Source: Sipunculus nudus | Taxonomy: Eukaryota; Annelida; Sipuncula; Golfingiida; Sipunculidae | DNA length: 64,000 nt | Direction: 5' to 3' | Assembly (NCBI GenBank): GCA_026874595.1 | Contig: CM049310.1 | Location: forward strand, 37,273,558-37,337,557 | Shown here: positions 46,785-57,459 of the stretch, piece after piece | Layout of the letters: each line of letters begins with the position of its first letter | How positions within the stretch are numbered: the stretch's first letter is position 1 | Translations under genes and position numbers: made by a program | The notes under the pieces: model-generated | The model's database searches: none | Seen by the model: only the letters and a program-made list of their open reading frames with translations | Told to the model about the DNA's origin: nothing

Positions 46785-46984
46785 AATTATACAAATAGAC
46801 GGATCAAATTTTGTCAGACATTTTTTCTACTACGTAGTTTCGTGCAACGTGCCGCACTCATCACTGTCTGATTGATTATATAGCTCTGATGTCATACCAT
46901 TGAGCACTCTAGCAGTTGCTAATTGCAGTAAACCATTAGATTAATTATATATATTATATGTATATATATATATTTAGTAAGTAT

Positions 46985-47155
46985 AATGATAACTGGTATA
47001 GCCGTGTTAGTCTGTAGTGGAAGTGTAGGTTTGGAGTAATATTGATGCCTTTTAGATAGACTAATATCAATAAACATGTTACTATCTAAAAGGCGTCACT
47101 CTTACTCTCTCTCTCTACACACACACACACATATGTGTGTGTGTCTGTCATTCAT
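46985..47155. repeat. Repeat remnant with small hairpin and CA/GT run
   Basis: Contains 'actggtatagccgtgttagtctgtagtgg', a phrase type I associate with retroelement 3' ends, then a 13-bp inverted repeat (gccttttagatag / ctatctaaaaggc at about 47,047 and 47,080) and short CT/CA/GT runs. Confidence 0.35.
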
Positions 47156-47248
47156 TTTTACCTCAATGTATAGGAAAATTAAGTGTCTAAGAAACTACAC
47201 GGGTGGTAGATACCTTATGGGATAGCTTAAATGACTAGAGATTACCAT

Positions 47249-47310
47249 TGCTTTTAGAAAAAAATTAACACTTATCCCCTGCTTTTAGAAAAAAATTAAC
47301 ACTTATCCCC
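47249..47310 (+). repeat. Exact 31-bp tandem duplication
   Basis: A 31-bp unit beginning CTTTTAGAAAAAAATTAA and ending CTTATCCCCTG occurs twice in a row without change. Confidence 0.95.
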
Positions 47311-48019
47311 TGAAGAAAACTGTCAAGGTACATAAACATTTCCAACAGTATGTGAATTATCTCATGCCATTTGTTCATCAGTTTGGCAAAACCATCCCTG
47401 TACACGGACTTACAATTTCCAATTCACCTGTTTCATTCATTGTTATGGTTTTGTGTGTGAGTAAACACAGTCCACATGTGTCTGTGTACCATAAAAAGAC
47501 CATAATTAGAGGTCGTCTGTTCTTGCGCGTGCACAACTCCCAAACAAGGAGAAATGATATGGAAGATACAGATACAATATTGGGATGCTTGAGAAAATCT
47601 TGATTTGTAAAGTAGCGCGGTTTGGCCGCCAGGTGGCATGCGCGCTATGTTTACATTTGTACCACTGATCTCGCAAACCTAGCATCACTTGTGTACAGGA
47701 GTACTCAAATGGTTTACAACGAAATATTAGCAGATACCATCATATTTTAAGGAGAAAAAAAATCAAGCTATGTGTATTGAGCATTTAACACTATATGTGT
47801 TTATCAAATATATACTTGGTATGTGAATAGGTACATTTAATATAACCAAAAAATAATTTTAGACAATCCCAAACTAGTCAGAGAACTAAGTTTGTGTGTT
47901 TAGTATGTAAATACATTCCAAAAAGAACCTTTCCTATCCTCTTGTCCCAGCTCACTTTGTTTATGTTTCGGTCAAGGTTTATTAATTTAACATTTTAAAT
48001 ACTATTTTAATACAAGCTG

Positions 48020-48172
48020 AAAGACATGTCAAAACTGAATAAAAAAATTGGCACCATGTTTTTAAGGTTTCATAGAAAGGTGAAGAACAAAAATGCATGG
48101 GGTGTCACATTTTTACAAACAAAATTTACTCAGGACGAATTTGCTACATATGCCCCTACACTAGTTAGAGAA
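48020..48172 (-). repeat. Arm 2 of an inverted repeat pair (partner near 44.2 kb)
   Basis: Reverse complement of the arm at 44,163-44,300, with 'gccccta' and 'ggtgtcac' landmarks. Together they could be the long TIRs of a roughly 4-kb element, or two independent insertions in opposite orientation. Confidence 0.65.
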
Positions 48173-48638
48173 GAGCCATTTTCAGGATATTAAGTTATTA
48201 TGTCCACATGTCGCAAAAAGAGAAAAAAATAATGGAATTAAGGAACACGACAATGTGATTATCAACCGCCTATATGTGGCATAGGTACCAAGCTAGTCTT
48301 CTCAGACTGGAAATTCCTCAGCACTTTCACATAGGCTTATTCTCCCCCGAAAACTCTCCAAACCCTCAATTATACTTTGCGCTCGTGTATGTGTGTGTGT
48401 CCCTGCGTGAGTAAAATAGAATGAATGGAGGCACTGAAAAGGTGTCACTGTAAACTGCATCGAAATTTCGTACACAATACGTACACATTTGTACGCTATA
48501 ATTTGAGTAGTTTTAAGGTAGACGAGGATTTCGCAGAGCTCTTATGACTCATTAGAGTTTTATGAAGAAATGTTACGAAGATTGACCGGTTATTATTCTT
48601 AAACATGCATCAGTTTTATACAGGGCTTTCAATGAGAA

Positions 48639-48639
<1 letters not shown>

Positions 48640-48711
<72 letters not shown>

Positions 48712-48723
48712 ATATCTAATGCT

Positions 48724-48767
<44 letters not shown>

Positions 48768-48786
48768 AACTAATATCTAATGCTCA
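48640..48786. repeat. Duplicated (TA)n block
   Basis: About 33 TA units followed by 'aaactaatatctaatgctcaaa', then a shorter TA run followed by the same 22-bp tail: a tandem duplication of microsatellite plus unique flank. Confidence 0.95.
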
Positions 48787-48789
48787 AAT

Positions 48790-49620
48790 CGTCCAGACTA
48801 TACATACTTGCGGTTGAAACAACAGTTTCACAAATGTTATTGTTTCCTTATTAATGGCAGAAGTAAATGAAAATGTATTACAAGATGGAACTCGTAAAGG
48901 GTACCATATAGACCTACCGAATACTGTTGTTTTTTTGGTATATTTAGTTCTTGAGCAATATTCAAGCTGGTAAACATGCTTCTATGTCTACATGACTATG
49001 CATATTAATTATATAATACGATAATGACTTTCTTGTCATTATTATACAAGCAGATTATAGATAAATTAACACATATATGTGTTTGCTGAAGTAAACGACA
49101 TCTCAACCAAGAATTCTAATGAATTGCAAAAGAAATAGCCATAGAAAGTCCATATTTCACAAATATTCATAAAGCGTTATCCTAATTCGGCTTAAGAAAC
49201 GGTAAGTGCAGGACAATTTTTTATAAAAACAAAATACAGATAGGCCTATTTTCCTAAAAAATTCAATTAATATGATTTTACATTAAAATTTAAAAGATAA
49301 GAAATAAGACCAAATATTTTTTTTGCTTGCATGGGTATATATAAGTTTTTAACTTGAAACTTACAATGGGACGGGTCACATGTCAGATATGTCAATTTTT
49401 TGGTAAAAAATTTAAGTTAAATTTTGCTAGCATATCAAATATTTAAATAAAGAAATAGTCCCTCAGGTTTCTAAAAACATGATACGCTTGACGTACATGC
49501 AAATTTATGTGCGAGTCACCAAGGGAAACATTATGCTGATACAATTACACGAAGGGTTTTTAATTGTTCTCATGGATTTCAGAATAAAGTTTATTACATG
49601 ATTAATAGGGTATAATTTAT
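48790..49620. other. No gene recognised
   Basis: AT-rich sequence upstream of the arginine-kinase fragment. No earlier arginine-kinase exon was found here or further upstream in the window. Confidence 0.45.
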
Positions 49621-49621
49621 T

Positions 49622-49822
49622 TGTCTACGGGGACGGATCCAGGATTAAGGATAAGAAGGGTTCCAACCCTTGAGAACTTACGACCAATCATAATAAAAGG
49701 TCCCCAGGTCCGGGGGGGGGGGGGGGGGGGGGGGGTCACGCCCGTCAGAAAAGGTTGCAGCGGCTGAAAAGGGGGGCCCGGACTCCCTGGTCCCTTCATC
49801 CCCTGGATCCGCTCCGGGTCTA
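49622..49822. mobile_element. Short MITE with GGATCCAGG/CCTGGATCC ends and a 24-G run
   Basis: The left end 'ggggacggatccagg' and right end 'ccctggatccgctccggg' are inverted partners, about 190 bp apart. 'tcta' lies on both outer sides. The interior carries G at 49,712-49,735. Confidence 0.65.
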
Positions 49823-50055
49823 AATGAAAATTTACGACATAGGTGTACCACTTTGGGACATAAGTGTACCACTTCTGTTGCTTCCTGGCTGTATTCGGCA
49901 GGACTGTATACAGATACCTTAGTATTCTGTCAGTTTAATCACGATGAACACGATACAGTTCCATATTCTTTCATTCAAAGCTCGAACACTGAATTTCTTG
50001 TTTTTTTTTTTTAATTTTGAAACAAATTTAACACGCCATGTTTCTGTCTTAATAG

Positions 50056-50832
50056 AATCTTGGTGGGGGCTGTTGGGGAAAGGGACTGGCCAAAGGGACG
50101 CTCGCGGGATCTTCCAGAACGCCAACATGACTTTCCTGGCCTGGATCAACGAGGAGGATCACATCCGTATCATCTCCATGCAGAAAGGAGGAAACGTGGC
50201 CGAGGTGTACAAGATGCTTGTTACGGCCATCAACCATATTGAGAAGACGGTCAAGTTCGCTCATGACTCCCGCATCGGTTATCTGACGTCTGTCTTAGCA
50301 AACTTGGTACCAAGTGCCGAGCCATGCAGCGTCCATATCAAAATCACTCGTGTCAGTCAAATGTCAAGAGTCAACGAGATTGTAAAAGAACAGGGACTTC
50401 AGATTAGAGGTGAGGTTTATTGTAATATATGAAAACGTCCAGAGGTTATTACAATAATTATCTTTAGACTCAGTCGCAATGTCTCAAGTAAAAATATATC
50501 GTAAAAAAAACAACAAAAAAACAGCCACCTTTGCGAAGTTAACAATGTGATCTTAACGCTTAATGTGCGCAGTATTGTACTAATGATACTAATAATTATT
50601 TAAGAAAAATAATGTCATACAGTTTGTGGACATGGCCATAATAACCGAGACACGCGGTGAATACATAGATCAATCTATCAGATATAATATAAAATAAAAA
50701 CAACATGTATTACATGTATTTTTTCCTGTTGTTGTAGGTACGACCGGAGAACACACGGAAAGTGTGGGCGGATTCCGGGATGCCTTCAACAGGTGTCGTC
50801 TTGGTTACACGGAACTAGATGCTCTGAAGTAG
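50056..50832 (+). pseudogene. Arginine kinase C-terminal fragment, frame-broken
   Basis: Two exons (50,056-50,409 and 50,738-50,832) joined by GT-AG, encoding the C-terminal catalytic part of an ATP:guanidino phosphotransferase. Clear family motifs: F-L-A-W-I-N-E-E-D-H-I-R-I-I-S-M-Q-K-G-G and R-G-T-x-G-E-H-T-E-S. The family makes and uses phosphoarginine as an energy buffer. Breaks: the frame changes after W-P-K-G (near 50,095) to reach R-G-I-F-Q-N; the region around the active-site cysteine reads correctly (C-L-S-K-L-G-T-K-C-R-A) only in another frame (about 50,285-50,330), implying two more indels; TAG at 50,830-50,832 replaces a Glu codon, after which the frame still reads M-T-N-G-V-K. An Arg that contacts nucleotide (R-G-T-R in typical family members) is Thr. 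The 5' two-thirds is missing. The retained intron means a DNA-level duplicate, not a retrocopy. AATAAA follows at 51,001. Assembly errors could explain some breaks. Confidence 0.85.
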
Positions 50833-51000
50833 ATGACAAACGGTGTCAAGGTGCTTATCTTTTGGAGAAATCGCTGGAAAAACTATTGACAGTACCAAGA
50901 ATTTTTTTTACTGAGATACATTCAAAATATATTTTCCATACACAGCTATTTATAAATTATATTGATTTACTAACTGTGGTTACTGTTGCACTTGGACAGT

Positions 51001-51028
51001 AATAAAATGTTCAAATTGGTAATAAAAT
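51001..51028 (+). promoter_or_regulatory. Polyadenylation signals of the arginine-kinase remnant
   Basis: AATAAA at 51,001 and again near 51,023, about 170 nt after the stop, in the expected place for the ancestral 3' end. Confidence 0.5.
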
Positions 51029-51380
51029 AATGAAATTTTAGTATACATGAATTGTTTTTAATGGCAGGCGTAAGATTATGAAAGCTTCATGAACGTTCTG
51101 CTGATGAGATTCTGGTGATAATGAATCAATAACTGTCGTAGTTCTTGTCCTTTCCTCTCGCTGATTGTACGGGCAGACTTGACAATTCAAAAGAATTAAC
51201 CAGTTTTATGCGTAGTTAATTACTAAACATCGAATGATGAATTCCGTGTGTTCTGTGTTTATTTGTCTATGAGAATATTAAATTACTCCTCTCTTTGCGT
51301 ATGTTCCTTCGTTCCACAATAGTTTTATTCCTCCTGTATATCGATCCCACGACTTTAATATTATTTAGTGTTAACAATTC

Positions 51381-51715
51381 TGAGCGCCAGTGCGAAGGTG
51401 TAAGACACATCGGCTGAACAGCACAGGACTCAAAGCCGGGAGATTGTGAGTTCGAACCTCAGCCGATTTTTCACGGTCGGTCCCCACCCAGGGTGAGCTC
51501 AGGGTGTTTCACTCACAAACGAATGGGCTTTTCGGGGGTTCTTCGGTGGTATGGGGTCGTCACAGGGCCTGGTTAATGCCAGGATATTAAATGAGAGGAA
51601 GCATGTGATACTGCCCTAGCTGTTACGAAGTCCGACACTGGGAAGGAATACTCAGTTAAGTTAGCATTAAAAAATGGAGGCGGTTTCCTTCAACAAACAG
51701 ATTATTAAAAAAATG
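51381..51715 (+). mobile_element. tRNA-derived SINE
   Basis: tRNA-like head with a B box GAGTTCGAACCTC at 51,448-51,460 and an A-box-like region at about 51,390-51,402, then a long unrelated body (gggtgagctcaggg..., ggcctggttaatgcc...) ending near an A-rich tail at 51,708-51,715. No coding capacity. Family name unknown. Confidence 0.7.
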
Positions 51716-52334
51716 GTGTATGATACTAGAAAAGTTTTGTTACGGGTCTTAATGATATTTTCTCATTAAGGTCAGAATTTAGAATGCATTATATTTATAT
51801 CAAAATAAAAGTTTCATATTTAAACTTGAAATCGTGCTACAGATACTTTTTCTTCTATATTTTCTCTTTCTCGAGAAAGTGGTGTGTTTGAAATTTTATT
51901 CTTTTTTTTCATCTTGGTTGATTGGGATAATCTGTATTCTAATATAAGGAAGGATTCATATGATAACACCATTAGTCAAACCTTTATTATCAGAAATACA
52001 ATTTACTCAAATGCATAACGTCTCCATGGAAGAGGGAGGAAGATACTTGCATCCAAGTATTAATTGCGGATAAGGACGCGGTCATCATCAGTGTGTTGGT
52101 CTGGCTTCTCTTTGGAATATACGGGTCCGATGGCAACCAAACTGATAAATTCTCACTTTGAGACTATCCTCCGAGTACTCATGCAGCTGTCGTATTTCCA
52201 TGCCATTTCCTGACGTCACAAAGCCACTCATGGGTAGGAGGAGGCTGCCAGACTATAAAGCTGAAAGTCACATGTCGGAAGTAAGGATATACCGATAGTA
52301 TATGTATAACGAACCTGTCCAACCATGCAGGACT

Positions 52335-52337
<3 letters not shown>

Positions 52338-52377
<40 letters not shown>

Positions 52378-52410
52378 CTCTCTCTCTCATTCTCTCATTC
52401 TCTCTCTGTC
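52338..52410. repeat. (CT)n microsatellite
   Basis: About 24 CT units with interruptions, then CTGT units. Confidence 0.95.
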
Positions 52411-52721
52411 TGTCTGTCTTTCTCTTTTAGCATATTTACTCAGATGTTTTTGATGATTCAGGTCATTGGTTATGGTCACATCATTAAAATATTGATTAAA
52501 CTCTAAATATCTTTAATGCCATAAACCTTAAATTTATTCAAAAGACGAAAAACACAATTCAACATTATTCCTTTAAAAAAATAAACATAGTAAACATGGT
52601 TCACATGTTAATATCAGATGACTCGGACAATCATTCAAATAGAATTTGAATTGAACTTTTAATGAATTGAACGTTATAACCTTAAACGGTTCAATGTAAC
52701 ATAAAAACACCTAAAGGGCGC

Positions 52722-52760
52722 ATGGGGGGTGGGGTGGTGGGGGTGGGGGGGGGGGGGGGG
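52722..52760 (+). repeat. G-rich tract
   Basis: 'ggggggtggggtggtgggggtgg' followed by 16 consecutive G at 52,745-52,760. The pattern could form a G-quadruplex. Confidence 0.85.
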
Positions 52761-54200
52761 CTGGGGCTCCAGGCTAGGTGTTCTAACCCATTACTCCGAC
52801 AGTTCATCTTTGTTAGCCTTTTTTATCCTGTGTTTTAAGGCTTACTCACCCTGCCCTTCCAGAGGTTCTAATGAAACATGGTACTGGTCCCTCGCTTCAA
52901 ACAGCTAACCCTTCCCTTCCTAAAATCCGGCCCTGACACCCTCTGGTTGAGAGCGGTCTAAAATCTCTGTTAAATCACAAAATTTCATGTTGGTTACTAA
53001 TAAAAACGTTCAACGCAGTTGAACATGGAGGTGTATACAAGTGTATCATTAAAATAAGACTGACCCAAGTCGTATTCTCATGTTAAGATACAGTACCCGA
53101 ATCAATCAATAAAAAAATTGGATATTTTCAAGAGTAAACCTATTAAATGATCCAAGTATGACCACTGATGCTTTCATCAGGAAAGGAAGAAAATATTGCG
53201 AGAATAAAAATGATCAAAATCGTAAAAAAACTTATATACCTTTATACATAAAGCTCGAATTATAAATACTATATATGTTGATAGTAAAATGGTTCGAAAA
53301 TATTTTATGATATTCGATATATTTTATGATTCAAATGGCTCATGAATCCCTCCTTTACGGTCATTATGTCACTAAACGGCGTCAAGGCAAAAAGCCGCTT
53401 AACTAAACACATGAATAGAACTTTTTTCGTACTTACGCAAAAAGTACTTAACATATGTAAACAAAATAATTTTTTGTAAGAAAAAGATAAATTGTTGTAT
53501 TACAAACTACTAAAACATAAAAAATAGTTTTCATAAATAATTGTTCACATTAATTTGTGAGCACTTTAAAGTGACAGGACTTTTTTGAATTTGTGCCTTT
53601 TTAGTTTCCTCTTGGATAAATATGGTAGATATATATTTACATTAGGATTCGCGAAAGCCGCAAAAGGAAAATGGTGCTAACCTTTATACGCTTTAATGCT
53701 ACTTTGTCCAAGTGCATATAAACACCGAGTAAATATATATACAATACAATAGAAATCCCAAACCCTTTGATTAAATGACATTAAAATATGTCTGCTGATC
53801 AGTGTGAGAAAATGTGATGTTGTGCACGACAAGACGTCGGTAATGGTATAATAAACTCTCTTATTTATTCAAAAATCTAAAAAAAAAATTCCTAAAAAAA
53901 TCTAAAACTTCTTCTTTCGCATTACCAATTCTCCAGTCGCATAACTACTGCTGTCTTTAGCAGGGTTTACTTGATTTTACCACGGGGCTGGCATAGGGGC
54001 ATCCAAGGATGCACCATGCATCAAAGGAATTTAATCAGAGCATTGAGAACGAATTATATCAGTGTGAATTCAACCTAAGTTTAAAAACCACGAAGAGGTC
54101 AATGGTCTTGTAAGTTTACATGGTGCCACGCATACGGATGTTCAAGGTGATCAGAAGCGTCTTTTTGTCCCATAGCTCGCTGAATAAAGTATAGAAGGGT
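52761..54200. other. No gene recognised
   Basis: AT-rich intergenic DNA without a recognisable ORF or exon. Confidence 0.45.
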
Positions 54201-54202
54201 AA

Positions 54203-54719
54203 CGCTGAGCACAGGCGCTTGAATTTCGGTGAAATTTGTTACTTTTCTGGGTCATTGTGTTTGAACTATTACTTATCTGACATTTTCATGGCGTTTATCA
54301 CACTATATGGTCCATCTCTTTACCTTTTACATAATATTTGAGACAGGCAGGCAAGAAGCCCCCGTGGGTAGGTCGGACAGCCATGGCATAACAAAACGAG
54401 GACGCGCTTTCTGATTTGTTGATATGTCTACTAATGGAGTCTTCAGATGGTGATACCGCTGACGTAACAATTGTTCAGCCAGTCACTCATGTACTTTAAA
54501 TTTAGCCTGAAACCGATTTGCATGGCTGTCCGGCCTCACAACGGGGGCTTCTTGCCTGCCTATCACAAATATTAAGTATGTAATATATGGGCCATATAGT
54601 GCGAAAAACTCTAGGAAAATGTCAGATAGTAATAATTATAAGTAACTGACCCAGAAAAGTAAAAAAATTAACCGAAATTAAAACTTATAGCAATTCAAGC
54701 GCCTGTGCGTTGAGCATAG
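54203..54719. repeat. Long inverted repeat with arms of about 180-200 bp
   Basis: The left arm (about 54,203-54,385) and right arm (about 54,520-54,719) are reverse complements with scattered changes: both carry 'cacaggcgcttgaatt', 'acttttctgggtca', 'atctgacattttc', 'cactatatgg.cca', and the strongest core GGCAGGCAAGAAGCCCCCGT. The spacer of about 135 bp is unique. A transcript would fold into a long hairpin. It may be a foldback element/MITE; no target duplication was evident. Confidence 0.85.
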
Positions 54720-55059
54720 ATCGGGGACTGACAGTTAATTCCTAGAGTCAGGTTAACTAAAATCACATTACACTTGAGTGACTTGACGCCTCCGGGTTTC
54801 ACCACCAGAGCAGACACAGAGCAAACTATGTATATTATAACATTAAAAACTTTGCTGCCAACAGTCAAATGAAGAAAATAAGATACAGTGCTGTCACCAA
54901 GTGGTTCACTGTATAATTACAAATGCCACAATAAGTATTTAAATACACGAAATATGATTATATAAAGCTAAATATAATAAAGTTAAAATCCTTCAAGTTA
55001 CCGTGCACGACCTAAAAAACCAAGGGCAGCTATTCGTGCAAAGATGAGTAAATCATCGA

Positions 55060-55190
55060 AATTTTCAATAGAAATGGAACATGAATACACAAAAATTCGG
55101 TTCACTGTCAGTTAGAATCGAACCCATGATCTTCCGATCGATGATCGTCTGCTGCGCCGGTCGTCAAATTGCCCGATTCTCCCTGCTGCA
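55060..55190 (-). repeat. tRNA-derived SINE copy A
   Basis: Minus-strand reading has GCAGCAGACGATCATCGATCGG, a B box ATGGGTTCGATTC and a downstream 'attcatgttccatttct' shared with copy B. Confidence 0.65.
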
Positions 55191-55254
55191 TGCAAAGTAG
55201 CTGTGTCGACACGTATATGTTTTGTGTAGCACACTGACGTCACTACTGTGACAT

Positions 55255-55380
55255 CACTTGAAGTGTAAGCTTAGTGGTAGAGCAGACGAACGGCAATCGG
55301 AAGGCCATGGGTTCGATGAATTCAAATTGGCAATTAATGAACCGGATTGTTTTTAATTCATGTTCCATTTCTCTATACAA
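55255..55380 (+). repeat. tRNA-derived SINE copy B
   Basis: A-box-like GCTTAGTGGTAGAGCAGACG (55,270-55,289), B box ATGGGTTCGATGA (55,306-55,318), then the same tail phrase as copy A. It lies head-to-head with copy A. Confidence 0.7.
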
Positions 55381-55519
55381 CGAACCAGCATGGCTCTTCA
55401 ATCATCAGGTGATACCTGGGATTCAATCTTTCCTTGAAAAATACATCATTTTATAACTAAACAAGGAGTCCCGGTCGATTAGTCATGCTTGGTGTGACTT
55501 TTTATGAAGTGTGCATCAT

Positions 55520-55923
55520 TCACTGAACAATGAGCTCACACACTGCCATGTGACCTGGTTTTGAAGCAGATCCCATGAGGTAGAGGGCGCTGCCGTCAGT
55601 TGGTAGCAGACATGTCACGTTGCCCCAGCGCCTGTAAGAGCCGTCGAAATAAACGCTCCCACAGAGCGTCGAGATTTCGAAAGATGGCGCCATCTGACCG
55701 ATGACATCTCTAGGACCGCCAATACGGACGGACACTTTTCCCGCGAACCGACCTATGAAAGACAGAAAGGATACCTCTCACAGTAAAGGGGAAGTGACAG
55801 GGTGGGGATTTAATTACAGATGGAGCCAGAACATGTTTGCCAGGTTTTTAACAGTCATTCCAGTTAAAAAAAAAGAGTAATTGTACTTACCAATACGTAC
55901 CGTTCATTCAAATTTTCTTGAAG

Positions 55924-55966
<43 letters not shown>

Positions 55967-56964
55967 GTATATATATATTATTATAAATAATAGTATATTA
56001 TATATGATTTATGATTTGAATTACCTATTTACTATGCAGTAAAACCTTGGGACTTGGCCAAACTGTTCCCTTTAATGAGGTGCCCACTATATAGAGGTCC
56101 TGACTACATGATAAATACTACGGAGGAGAAAAAATTCACTCCACTTCATGGAGGTGACCATAAGGAGAGGTTCCACTGTCTATATATATATATATAGAAC
56201 AAGGCAGACACTTGATTAACATGTTTGAACAGAAGTACATACCAAACATGGCAACTTTGGTATATCGCTGAGTTTTCTCGTAGACAATGGTGAACCAGGG
56301 ACGTGTTTCTTGACCTGTAGTCATGCAGGTTTTTTCGTCACCGTCCATCGCGAGTTTCCCGTAACTCGTATTCGATACAGAGCTGGCGTAAAACCTGCTG
56401 TACCCATGTCGAGCCTCAGTAACGAGTGGTGCGGGTGGTTCGGTCACACCTGATGGCATGCAGTATAACGTCAGATTTGTTTTTCTAATGACTTGACATA
56501 TATTAAGGCTGACATGACCGTCACTAACTCTTCAAGTATCCATGCATGTCTCTATTGTAATGGATTTCCATACTTGATCACAGTATATCCGCATTCAGTT
56601 AGTGATATTACTGAATGAACAAATGAAACAATGAATCAATGGCTGTGGTCTGTTCTGCTTAACTGAAGGCCCCAGAACCAATGTAAAGTACAAAAACGTT
56701 CCTCTTTACTACGTTTTACACATTTTTACGCCTTTTATCTTCAAAAGAGGTTAAAAGCATGGTTTTCCATAATATAACTGTAACGTCTGTAGGGAAGATA
56801 CAAAATAATGGTGTCTTGATAAAAAAAAAATTAATGAGTACAAATGTAAAAAATATTGTAGAATGTGAGAAATTAAATAGAGTTAATGAAATTGACTCAC
56901 TTGAAAAAGTAGTTGCATTTATCTTCACTGCCATGACAACGAACAGAACAGTGAAAGAAAACAT
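55520..56964 (-). CDS. Secreted fucolectin-like (FTP/F5-8C) protein, 167 aa
   Basis: Three exons: 56964-56901 (signal peptide), 56449-56243 and 55752-55520. All junctions are GT-AG in phase 1 and join in frame. Residues 1-18 or so are a hydrophobic signal peptide (M-F-S-F-T-V-L-F-V-V-M-A-V). The rest is one galactose-binding-like beta-sandwich of the fucolectin/F5-8C type: L-A-M-D-G-D-E-K-T-C with the typical D-G-x-x-x-T turn, R-P-W-F-T-I-V-Y, then a G-x-V-x-V-R-I-G strand and the C-terminal M-A-V-C-E-L-I-V strand that closes the domain. Relatives bind fucose or other glycans and act outside the cell, often in innate recognition and in large molluscan families; the ligand here is unknown. I could not confirm the full H-R-R fucose-binding triad, so sugar binding is inferred. 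No transmembrane segment. Stop TGA at 55,520-55,522. Confidence 0.82.
55927..55978. repeat. (TA)n microsatellite in the lectin-like gene intron
   Basis: About 17 TA units plus a short interrupted tail, in the intron between exons 2 and 3. Confidence 0.95.
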
Positions 56965-57459
56965 GAGCGGATCTGAATTTGCCGTACTTTTTCCGTATAG
57001 GTCTCTGAGATGGAATGTTCTGAGCTGATGTACTAAGTTCTGGAGTGATAATGACGATCCAACCGACTTATTATATGTATACAGGGGTTGGGTTGGTGGT
57101 TACACAAACAGTGACTGTACTACCATAAACGTTTGAACAATGTTTTGGCCTGATGACAATCTTTGCTTTTATTAACAATACATTTATTTTTCTCTCTTTT
57201 ATCATGTCATTCTAAATTTTAGAATATCCATGCTAACGTTATCAATGTTCATACCCCCTTGCACTCAGTCTCAAAACAAATCAATCAAATCATCAGCGTT
57301 AACAAATAAAACAGTTTCAACACATTTCATGCGTTCAGACATAAAAAAGCCCATTCCAGTCGTCATTCTTCCAATGTGTCGGGCTAACCATGAAAAAAAA
57401 TGACAATGACGAACATGGTGTTGTACTCGTGTCAGTGGTTTTAGAAATAACACATTTTT
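56965..57459. other. No gene recognised; upstream of the lectin-like gene
   Basis: Would contain the promoter of the minus-strand lectin-like gene. No TATA box or other element could be singled out with confidence. Confidence 0.4.

Noticed and set aside
50049-50264. Minus-strand ORF over the arginine-kinase exon
   Set aside because: Antisense shadow; the plus strand carries the family motifs.
50285-50340. A pseudokinase with the active-site cysteine replaced
   Set aside because: Another frame over these bases restores the cysteine and the flanking conserved residues, so indels explain it better than substitution.
55274-55330. A functional tRNA gene
   Set aside because: A and B boxes are present but the arms do not pair as a cloverleaf and the downstream sequence is shared with a second copy, as in a SINE.
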